Below are positions 11,101-23,100 of a stretch of 64,000 nt of DNA, piece after piece. The notes below the pieces were generated by a model, which saw only the letters and a program-made list of their open reading frames with translations, was not told the DNA's origin and searched no databases. How positions within the stretch are numbered: position 1 is the first letter of the stretch; every line of letters starts with the position of its first letter. Location: positions 131,496 to 195,495 of the forward strand of contig NMRA01000470.1 of assembly GCA_002633005.1 (NCBI GenBank), read 5' to 3'. The translations under genes were made by a program, and so were the position numbers. This DNA comes from Phoronis australis. Its lineage: Eukaryota; Phoronida; Phoronidae.

Positions 11101-14100
11101 TCACACGACGATGGAATTAACTGTTACTCTTTCCAAGCTTAGCTATGTTTGTTTAGCTGTTCATCTTAAGGTTAATTACATCAGTATTTGACCATTACGA
11201 TCAAAAAAGGGACAAATGCCGCACTAATAAAAAAGCTTGTTTATGTTGATTTGACGTTTTGTCTATTTATTAGACATCACCAGGTTAATAAGACATCAAC
11301 GGCTGATTTCACAAAGGTGGTTTAACAAAATCATGTTTAAGGCTTAACCTAGTCTAATTTTAGACCTAACTTGCATTTCACCAATTTGGTTTAACAGTCT
11401 GAAAGCCTGGTTCTGTTAGACCAGGCAGCAGGTTTAGTAAAACCCAGGTTTAAAGTATCCAAGCCACCCTACTGTGTCAATCCAGATTAACCCAACAAAG
11501 AAACTATTGACACCCCGGCCAACCCGCGATCGAGAACGCCCGGAAGGCGATCGAGAACGAGACCTTACACCAAAAATTGCAGACGAAAGTACCCGGTGAG
11601 TTTAAGTGTCATTTTCTTCTTAAATAGAGGCTACTTTGGTACCAATGCAACACACCGAAAAGCGTCAGAGCTTAGCCTTTGTTGTGAATCTGAAATAATA
11701 CTTGGTTTTTGCTATTTTTTGAAACAGAGACCGCAAAATGCAATGACTTTCGGTAAAATGACTTGCGTCTCGTAAATTCGTCTATTTCTACTTGTTATTA
11801 GCAATTCCTGGGTTCTTTAGTGGACACGTGTGACGTTTATAGTTAAATCGTCCCTGGTGACGCCTTTGTTAGTTATAATTTGTGAAGCAATTCGAGCTAT
11901 CTACCGATACAAGCAGGTCCTTGTGTGAGACGGCGATCGGGAACGAAGCTGTTAATTCTCCATGGCGATCGTGAACGCAAAAATGCGATCGTGAAAGCAC
12001 ATTTTTTCTGTGTATTTTCCTGAATAATTGTTCAAGTTACGGTGTTATATCAAGAATTTTAGACTAATGTTATACTTTCACCGTTTTTTTATGATTTCTG
12101 TGTGAGATTTAGCCTCACAAATATGATTTAATGCGTTTGATTTTTCAGTTGAACTGTAGCCGCATGAGGAGTCCTTCAGAGTGTTAACATACACGCCTTC
12201 AAAAAAGAGTACCGGTAGCACAACTACTGCATGTGACAAAGGGCTGTGTATGCATATATGTTGTGGAGCTTCGTTCAGGAAGAAACCTTTTTTGTCCGAA
12301 ATAGATTGTCTATGATTCAGTGATGATTTAGTTTAATACACTCCAAAAATAATTCGCAGGAAATGTACACTGGATGTGTTATGTTGATTTCCCTAAAGCA
12401 ATGTTTTATATCTTATTTCTGTATGACCAATTTTGAGGTATGTGTGATAAACGATTAATAGTATTATAGAATTGCTTTAATATTGTTGTTGATTTCCTGT
12501 GTAATCACTACATTGTCTTGAAGTGATGTTAAAGACAACATTTTAACTACGTTTTTGAAAAATCACAATATAGTAGGTGTATTATATCTCGCCTCACTCT
12601 TTTTCAATGTCACGTTAAACTGGAGATCATGAACCGAAGATGCACTCAGGACCAATACTACAAAACAGAAGAGTCAAACATATGTTGTATATCCAAGCCA
12701 CACAAGTGCCACAAGTCAATCTGTTCATCTCTGTATCGATAATATCAGTAAATATCCAACAAAATATTACCCGTTTTATCAGCAAAACAGTTAACGCCAT
12801 TTATGGGATTTTTTTTAATCCCAGACGTTCATGAGCGGTAATCTTGGAATCACCTCACGAATGGTGTTGCCGCATTCTTCTCGCTCCGCACAGGCACGCT
12901 CATCACCATTCGTTAATTTCACAGGCGTATTTGTTTTTTTTTCGTTTTGCTGTCACAATCTTGTAAGAAGATTCGGCACTCGCTTTCCAGGGGCGGATCC
13001 AGGATTTCGAGTTGGGGGGCAGGGTACAGGAATAGTCAGAATTTTGCCACATGCGCGCCCAGCCTAAAATGTAGGGATGCAGGGGCCTCGAATTTTTGGG
13101 TTTGTGGACCTTATTACTAAGAAAAGTACACGGGGTTTGTTCAAGGCCTATGAATTGCGCATTAACCCCTCGAGCCCACTTCGGTGCGTGCAGATGCTAG
13201 TCGGCAATTCACACCCCGGACTGCCAAATGATATCTGGGAGAATTTTAGGGGGCATGGTCACCCCCCTCCTAAATTTGCCACTGCTTTCATCTGCATCAA
13301 CAATTTGTTTACTCCTGGCTTACACGCTACAAGGAACAATTGCTGGATGAGTCTTAGTTTAGAACCCCTTGTTCCACTTGGTTTCGTCTAAAAGTATATG
13401 TCTGTATTTCAAAACCCTGGTAGGGTGTACTTTCACGCCCTGATTAATCTGTTCGTTGAAGCTCGACTCACAATAATAACAATGAACGTGTTTCCTGAAA
13501 TGAAAATAAATTCATTTGTGAAAATATCTATAATTAAAATAGGGCTTGATGAACATGTAGTCGCTCATTTTAATTTAATGGTAATGCTATGATATTGTTT
13601 AGTTTGGAAACGAAAGTAACAGTAATGACTCAAAATGTGATTAATTCATTGCACCACACTTATTTTGTAACCTTTTCACGTTTTATATGTAAAAATTTCA
13701 TAACTGTTCGGCACACCACGATGCGTTCTCGATCGCATAAACAAACAAAAATCTGCTTTTCCGATCGCTTATCTTTGCGTTCTCGATCGCATCTTTCAAC
13801 AGAAAAGTGTCGAAAAATCAGAGATCCTGACAAATCTACGAAAAAAGCGTTGTGTTATATTTTCACAAGTCACTTCTTCATAACTTCATGGTCAATTTAT
13901 TGATTTAGTGTCAAAAATAACCGCAATTTGCCAAAATGATATACGAATCACCTTTGACTCAAGCGATGCCTCGTTCAACGTAACTTATCTCCAATAACTG
14001 GAACAGACACCAGCCCAAACCTCTACCTGCCCTTCCTCAATGTGTTACGCCTTGAACTCATGTCTCTGTTTTCACATTGGAAGTAAAAGCAACGTAAATT

Positions 14101-17100
14101 TATCAAATTCAATCACCTTGCCTGGCTTCGCTGCTCGCAACAGGTTTCTTTCTCGATCGCTTTCCGGTCGTTCTCGATCGCGGGTTGGCCGCGGTGTATT
14201 GAAGTGCTTCAATGAAACCTTGATCACGTGGGTACGTAATGGCACTCAGCTGTGCAGACATTTGCAGAAAAAGGTCTTAAAGCTTTTCTCAGGGGAAAAA
14301 TGTTCCCTCTCTTGACTGATCAGAGAAAAAGCCAATGTTATAGAGAATAAGAAAACTGGTGCCAAATCAAGTCAACATAAGCAGCAGACTTGGAGAGATA
14401 CTGGTTCTGACTGGCTGCACAGTTGCCACAATCGGAGAAATGCATGGACAAACAGTTAAAGGGTGTCACTAAAAAAATAAAGGCCAGAAAGAAAATTTCA
14501 TCAGTGAAAAAATTGCAAAGATAAACGGTGAGGGACCCAGTGGCAGATCTAGGGGACATTTTTCATTTTGTTATGTCTGTGTCCAACACACACGAAAGTA
14601 CTTGCTCACGATTAGCCGCAACATATCAAATTTTATTTCGTGTCATTTTACTGTTTATTGCAGTCAAAGGGGGGGGGTGAGCAGGACCCCTGCCCGACAA
14701 CCTTAATTCGGGGACCAGTTGAGGTGGAACTCGGTCAGAAGAATCAGAAGATGCCGTCTGCATTCAAACCCGTAGCGCTTACGGCGATGATGCTCTACTC
14801 GACCAGTCGTATTCTGAGGAATCCGGAGGATACCCTGCAACACGCACTGGTCTACGTAGAGGCGGACCCAGGGAGGGCAAGGAGTCTGGACCCCTTTTTT
14901 CCCTTGATTTTAGTGATATCAAATCCATAATTTTCAATTTGTTGACCCAGATTCCCCTCTTTTAAAAATCCTTGATCCGACCCCTCTTTAAGAAATCCTG
15001 GATCCGTCTCACGTTTGATCTTGTGTAATCGTAACACTGAATATTGAAAATAGTCCGCTCTCGTAAATGCACACCACGGCATGATTCAGTTGAACCTATA
15101 TCTTGCAAGTCTGTCATACTTAACAGTATTGAACTTGAGCTTGACCAAGTCTACTGAAGTTAAACTTGGTTTAAGATGTTATACAGGTCTAAGGAATGTA
15201 GGCCTGTATTGGTGAAATGCAAACTGACTTAGACCAGGTCTAGGCTGGAGTTAAACCAGGTTTTACTAGACCACTTGTCTAAAAGTTAAACCAACTTTAT
15301 GAAATGCAGATTATCTTTAAACCTGGTCTAAGTCCAGTTTTAACCAGGTTTAACTTTAAACCACCTTTATTATTTTATGAAATTGGCTTCAAGTGTCAAC
15401 ATACCAGTCAGGTTACTTCCATGTAGTGAAATGAGTGTAGCAAGAAATACAGGGAATAGTAAATTGGTCATCAAACAGAAAATGGCTGTGTTTAACTGCG
15501 ACCGTGAGTAACTTACGTAATTGAGCAGTTTCTTTTCCACCGATTCTTCAATCAACTGTTCTTCTGTTCCACGAGGAATGAAAACAAATTATCGGAACCG
15601 ATTCCATTTCGTTACAAGTTTTCAGTATTTCAGTACCAACAAACCGAATTTCAGAACAACTTTTGTTGCTGTGAAGATGTTGAGAGATGTTCCAAAATTT
15701 TAGGTAATGGTGCGCGTCACGAGAGCACTGTTTCGTAAACGACGAAACACTGTTTTTATATTATTTTAGAAATATCCATTAGTTTCCTATGTGTGTGGTG
15801 TAACCTATAGGTAGCAGATTTGTGTAGGTGTAAGGTCGAAACAAGCGATGAGTATATGCCTTCAATACACTGTACTTACGTTGCTGAAAGTAGTCGCAAG
15901 GTATCATCTCACTACACGACTTAAAGTTTCTTTCTGGTCCTGGGCAGTACTTTCCTCCATTCGAGGACGGCCGCGGATTAGAGCAAGTACGATATCGTAG
16001 ATGAGAGGCTAGTCCACACGAACTGCTACAGTGTCCCCATTCCTGCCATGGAGACCACCTGCCATGAACTGATAACGGGAGTGTTTGTTAGTGGAAACAC
16101 AATATCACATGTAAGTCACATCGCACTTCACACCCACAGCGTCACGTATGTGCAATATAAANGTACCAACAAACCGAATTTCAGAACAACTTTTGTTGCT
16201 GTGAAGATGTTGAGAGATGTTCCAAAATTTTAGGGAATGGTGCGCGTCACGAGCGCACTGTTTCGTAAACGACGAAACACTGTTTTTATATTATTTTAGA
16301 AATATCCATTAGTTTCCTATGTGTGTGGTGTAACCTATAGGTAGCAGATTTGTGTAGGTGTAAGGTCGAAACAAGCGATGAGTATATGCCTTCAATACAC
16401 TGTACTTACGTTGCTGAAAGTAGTCGCAAGGTATCATCTCACTACACGACTTAAAGTTTCTTTCTGGTCCTGGGCAGTACTTTCCTCCATTCGAGGACGG
16501 CCGCGGATTAGAGCAAGTACGATATCGTAGATGAGAGGCTAGTCCACATGAACTGCTACAGTGTCCCCATTCCTGCCATGGAGACCACCTGCCATGAACT
16601 GATAACGGGAGTGTTTGTTAGTGGAAACACAATATCACATGTAAGTCACATCGCACTTCACACCCACAGCGTCACGTATGTGCAATATAAAAGCATAGTA
16701 GACATTTATAAACCCAGGAGTGATATTTTTACAACCACATCCTGATCTTCTCAAATAGTTTAGATTCTAATTGTACTTATGGTAAATAAATCTCCACGAT
16801 TATCTTCGAAACCGAATTTCCAACATCGCCTAGCTTAGTTTTGTGACTTAGCAACAGGTAACAAAAGCGGGTGCTCATTTATGACGAAAGCCTACTTGAG
16901 TCAAGCTGTATTAAGAATTCTGTCTTGGACGAAATGGCGGGTTATTGACATTTTAGAAGCTGTCTATGACTTTCATTTCTCATTATGAGTATTTTGGGAA
17001 CGATGATATTTACAAGTGCGATCCCATTTTAAGATTCTTAAACTAAAATCTGCAAACCGGTCACGAAGTAGACTGCAAAGAGAAAAGGTTTTGTCTAAGA

Positions 17101-20100
17101 GTAGTCATACGTTGGGTCAAAACAATTACAAGTACAATTACCTTTACGCACATCGATGTCAACAATATATGTACGTCATTAAATGATAATTTTACGGATC
17201 TTGGAGTTCAATCATTAATTAACTCTCATTAAGGTATAATCATTAAATTTAAAATACTCGTGGTATTTGTCACGTTCGGAGTTCTTCATTTCCATGTTAT
17301 AGTTGGCGGAATCTACTCATCAAAAGGTTTTCGCTCGCATTGTCTGATTCGTATTTTCTTCAGACAGTGCCTCATAATTCAGCTGTGTTAGCGACGTAAC
17401 AGACAACACCGGTGCAATTATTTAAAATTTCTAAACGGTTACTCAATGGGTTGTTTATGATACATTTTCACTTATAAGCTCATTTTTAATTATCTATATT
17501 AACCACGCTCGCAAACAACTAATAGTGCACAAGTATCACTTTAAAAATCCACTCGGCTGTCGAACGTGCATCCATAATTTTTCTCATTATTTAATATCCA
17601 AAATACAAAAAGGGACGATAATGGTAATTAAACAGTCAGCATTAGAACTTTCAAAAAACATTTAGATAGTTTCCCAAGGTTTCTGTGTCACTTCGTAGGA
17701 TGCAGTACTCGGAACGTCAACTTCGTCATGTTCTCAATGTACATGTAAGAGGTGCGGCGTCCACATTTACTAGCGGCTCACACGCGCACCCAGGGGGCTC
17801 GGGGGGCTCGAACGAGCCCCCCCCCCTCCCATTTGGCGAAGTGGGCAAAAAGGTAAGCATCTGAGAAACAAAAAGTCCGAGAGAATGAGACAAAAGTCCA
17901 CTAAACAAGCACAAAAGCGCAATTCACAGTGGTGCCCCCTTTCTTTTTTTTTTAGTCCGCCCGCTTTATTGTTATCAAAAGGTCGACAACGTCAGGAATT
18001 CGAGCCCCCTATGTTAGAGGCTGGGTGCGCACGTGCTGCTCCTGCCAAGTTAACCCATTGTGCTGTGAATTTTGCAATGGAGCAACCTGACTGTCTAACA
18101 TTACAAGCGAAACAAAAATACACTGCACACTAAGTCGGTCTACAGAAGAGGCACGCGTGTTAACTGAGCGGGATGTTCATACATTTGATGGACACCGATA
18201 TCCTTCAGTCTTATATATTTTAATAAAGTGATTAGAATTAATGGACCAGCACACTAGCCTAAAGTACGCCGAAAGTTGCACCCAGGGTCACAGCAAAAGT
18301 GTCGGCATACATTTGGTAAGTGCAATGCTTTTCATTGCGAAAATTGTTGTCAACATACATGCGTCACCAATTTCAAAAGGCACGTTTTGCATGTACGCGA
18401 TATAGTAGGCAATTTCTCGGACAAAACATTCAATACGTGAGCGAAATTTTCTCCCAAATTAGTGCACAGAAATTATCCCATTATTCTTTTGGTGGAGAAG
18501 GCATGTGTGCGAATGTGGGGTGAAGTTTTCGCTAATAATTGACGTTTCGCCAAGTGTGTACCAACTTTTAGTCCTGCAGCTGAGCCTGCATTTCACCATG
18601 TTGAACTGGCTAAAACACTGAAACTGGACTCGTAGTATTTCTTACCGGGAAAGCATTCTATTTTCGCTAGGGTCAAGAACATCGAAAATATGAGAAGGCG
18701 CTTCACAATTTATTGGGTTTGCGAAATCTATAATTACGAATTAAAAAATGGCAAATGTACTTATTGCCTGTGAGAATCCAAGATCCGATGAACATGGTAT
18801 TGTTTTGAAGACCAAATGCGCCAGAATACTCTTATGAAAGCTCAAGAGCAGCAAAATGCAACTTCAAACGTTACTTTTGCGATGTCTGGAAACCAAGAAT
18901 AACTAATGTTTTATTTAAAAATTTAACATCGTGCACTCAAATTGTTCTACAAAAAGGTGTTTTATTTGAAGCAAAAAAGCTATGGGATGAAAAGTAGACA
19001 ATCTGGAGTGTGAAAGTATCAGTTTGTCTCGATTTTTGGCATGTTTTAATCACATTGATAGTGAAATTTGGTTTTGTCTTCAACTTCTCTCTTGTCACAT
19101 TTCAACCATATTAACTTAGTCTTACCAACAACTTTGAGTTTGGCAGCTATCGCAGTCGACATGAAAGGGTGACGAGTGTTCCTTGCGGCGCAGACAAACA
19201 CTTCATCTTCGTGTTGGAGGACCCTAACGAATGACAAATGAAGTGCAATTGTCGTGACGCCATTAGCTTCGCTTGTGATCACATCAGAAGACGCATTGAT
19301 CAGGTTGGACGAGAAGTTGGCAGTTGCCATGGGATTGACTGTTGCTACGCAGCGGATGACTGCGGTGGAGCCATTGTTAACGACCACTGTGTTACCTACG
19401 ATTTCGGTTAGCGTGTCAGCTCCTTCCAGTTTCATGTCAAAGGGGCCAGCTGCGAATAGTAACGTGCCTGAAAGTTCCTCTGTGTGCGATCTTTTACGCG
19501 GAATAAAATGTCTCGTGAGATATTACTTCATCTACGTCACTCTCGGTAGGTATACACAAAACGTACCGAGCACAGACATCACATAGAGTATTAAGATGTC
19601 TATGGTATCGAGCGTGGCGTACATGAAATAATATCCCACGAGACATTATTTCGCGCATCGACCTTGACCTTCGGAATAATGTCGAGTGGGATATTATTTC
19701 ATGTACGCCACTCAGGTACGTTTTGTATTTATCCCATACGCATCGAATTTGTGAGTTTCTTTTGTTTTCTTTCGGCATTTTATAAATACTTCACCCTGTC
19801 TGTTTACGTGGCTAATCACAACCTGTTGTATATGTACGTGCGCTTATGTTGCTAACTTGCTGTAGTAAAAGGAAGCAGTTTTAAATGTAACGGTTTATTA
19901 AATTGATAAAAAGTGTGAAAACTACAGTTATTGTGCATTGAACTTGTATCATATTTCCAAAATAAATAAATAACAAGAAAATTTATAACACTGTAAAATC
20001 CTCAGCGGGTAGCTGCACTCATTCATGAAACTAGGTCATTGACCAGAGCGCGTAGCCTGAACGTCATCTGTTTTCACGAAGATATTAAAAGTGCTACCGT

Positions 20101-23100
20101 TGATGACAGCTCCGGTGAGTATGCTTGTTGTAGAGTTGTTGCAGGTACGTTGTCGCATTTCTACGGATTCTGTAGCCTTGGTAAAAGGCTGTATACTAAA
20201 TATACGACAGTCTGTTGATACAGCTAGCTAGCTGGCTACTGATTCTGTAGCATGGATAGGTTCACGTGTTGCTGCTCGTGTAGTACTGTCGCCGATAGTA
20301 TCGGGTGCTGTTATGGCCAGTGACAACAATGTTTGATATTGGCGAGGAATCGGACCTGAGTTGCAGACGATATATCATAGCAATTGAAAACTGAGACAGA
20401 ACTGTCGTATAATTAACAGTACTGTTCCAGATGTTACAATTGAAACCTGGTTGCATGTTGATTGGTATACTTTTACACTGCTACAATTGTATTACTTTAA
20501 GTTATTTTCCGAAAATTTGATGATCTAACCGGCTTACGACGTCGAGTCGACATTGACCTAGCTTTTGAACCTTCAATGTCAGAGGTCACTGTTGAAGTAG
20601 TGCGGGAGGTGAATACGGAAAACATTATTACATGGCCGCATTTCCCTCGACAGATTCAACGCGTATGGGATAAACTTGTTATTCCTTGACACACACCAAA
20701 TCACGTTATGTCCAAAAATATTCTTGTACATTTGTAGTCACGTGTTTTTTTTTCTAAAAATTGTTTTTCAGATATTGTTGTAACTCCCACGATCGTGAGA
20801 GTTTGCTCAAAACTTCTTGTTTGTTCTTTCTATCAATAATTAATCGTTTCTGAGATGTTCTTTTTAGACCTGTTATCCCGGGATACTTAATACACAATGC
20901 CGAATTAGGACAGTACAAACTTGAAAGTTACTTTGAAGTGTGCCAATCGTTCAATTTTCGAGTCGACTTTGAGTGGAAAATTGGACGCCGGGCACATGTT
21001 TCTGGCTCATTTCTGTTATTTGGATTCTTGTAAACATGTATGCTTATGAGTACTAACTTTGAAATTAGCGCTTATGTAAACAACGACATGTTGATCGACG
21101 TTTCCGTTTATTCACTATAAACCAATCTCAAGACAAAAGTTCAGGTGGCACAGGTTGAGAATAGATGATCCCTGGGGAAGGGCTTTTTGTCTAACAATCT
21201 AATAACTAGAAAGATTATTGTCACGGCGTGACAATAACGGACTCTGCGCGTGCATATTACTGGAATTATGGGAAGTTACTGACAGCAACCCGTTTACCAA
21301 TATGAAAAGGAATTCTTTAAAATTGTAGGAGAAATTACATATTAATTTTTTGATGACCTTCCCACTAATTGACCTCTTCCGGTGCATTATGAGCCCCAAT
21401 GAGGAAGTAATTGTTAACTCCATTAAAAGTGTGGTTAATGCTAATAATCACAGATGTTTTACTTTAAGCACTTCAGAATACAAGATGAATGAAGTGGTCA
21501 AACTTTCAGAAGAAAAATGTACCTAATGACCCCATGGGTGCACCAAATGACCTGAAAATTTAGAATTCAAACTCAATCGCACTTAGTAAACAGATACGTA
21601 ATTCTGAAGTCTCTAGCTCAAAATTTTAGTTTGTACTCAATGACCTTTGACCTATTTTTTCTGATTGGTTAGGCCTATTGCAAAGTAAAGTAGGGTATTC
21701 AATTGGCATGTTGACTTACACCAGTGTGCTGAAATTTAAAGAATTCCTTGAAAAACGTAAGAGATATAACATTTTGAAAGTTACATGACCTTTGCACTAA
21801 TTGACCTTATCCGGTGCATTTTAAGCATCTTGAGGAGAATTATTGCAAAGCCTATGGAAAATGTGTTTAACGCTGAGAATCACAGTTGTCTAACGGTTGA
21901 CACATCAGAATATTTGCTGATTGAAAAGGTCAAATTTTCAGAAGAAAAATGCACCTAATGACCCCATGTTTGCACTAAATGACCTGAAACTTTAGATTCC
22001 GATTTAATTTACCTGTGGCAATCAGACCTGTCAATTTGAAGTGTCTAGCTCAAAATTTTAGTTTGCACCTAATGACCTTTGACCTATTTCACCTGATTGG
22101 ATGACCCGATGACTTAGAAAAGTTATTTTTAAATTGTCATGTTGACTTATACCTGTGCACCGAATTTGAAAAAGATAGCTTTAGGAGGAGTAGCATTTTG
22201 AAAATTATATGACCTTTGCACCAGATGACCTCTTCCGGTGCAATATGGAATATGATTATGTAACCAATCAAAATTTATATACCGTCAAATGTTATATTCT
22301 GAATTTAAAGACTGTACCTGCACCCAATTTGGAGTTATTAAGCCTCAAAGTTGGTCGGAAGAAGAATAAGAAGAATAAGAATAAGAATAAAATTGAAGAA
22401 AACCCAGGAACAACAGTACTCTGCGCTTACACGCGCAGAGTAATTAAACGTGTGACTATAGTCGATTCCGATGTGAATGGGGAGTGTGCACGGTATTAAA
22501 ATGTAACGGTTGTGTATTTACTGCAGGGGTAATATTTGTAACATGCATTGCATTATTTTTCTGTAAGCTATGGCTGTGAATATAATAAACGTATTAAAAA
22601 GAAACTTAGTGTGTTCTGTGTTGATGGAGATTATAACCTTATGGAGAATAGCTACTACATTCTGTCGTGCTCATTGTTCAGTGTGTTCAGTGCCTCCTCC
22701 ACGCCGGTTGACATTGAATGACTATGTGGAAAATTATTCTATTTTATAATGAAAGTGATGATAGTGAATTCGAAGAAGAAGTATTGGAAATGTTAATTTA
22801 TCCATATTTTAATTTTGATATCAAATCGTTATCAAGTTCCAATGGTTAAGACTATTGTTCTTTTGGTTTGAGCTCAGTGTGTGTTTTTCGGCCAACGGGA
22901 GACGCTGCTGAAATATTATTTTCCTTTTTAACATTTTTTGTATTCTTTTGACACTTTTTCTAACTAGTTTCATAATATTCATCACTTTTCTCGTTTATTA
23001 ACTTCAAATGAACAAATCCAAATCAAATTAAATTAGCATTCAGTATTTTTTCCGTGTTGTAAGTTATAAAACAATGATTTTCTGTGCCAAATTTTGCAAA

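Larger units (their letters stand above)
8147..15879 (-). other. Putative 7.7-kb intron between TSP1 exon and terminal exon
   Basis: No exon that keeps phase 1 on both sides was recognised. The stretch is mostly repeats: an inverted-repeat element at 8698-9530, a diverged repeat at 11270-11480, the 2.7-kb TIR transposon at 11511-14196 with a MITE inside it, and a second repeat copy at 15020-15390. Sequence at 9531-11260 is unassigned and contains a short inverted repeat at about 10100-10138 (cctgcgtgc / gcacgcagg). Confidence 0.45.

Noticed and set aside
15508-15554. Possible extra receptor exon with acceptor tggaacag and donor TAC|gtaagt
   Set aside because: Length 47 and ending in phase 0, it would break the phase-1 chain between TSP1 and the terminal exon. 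No domain is visible.
22209-22499. 96-codon plus-strand frame with a K/N-rich run
   Set aside because: It starts in the 432-bp repeat and runs through an AGAATA-rich patch; no domain or splice context.
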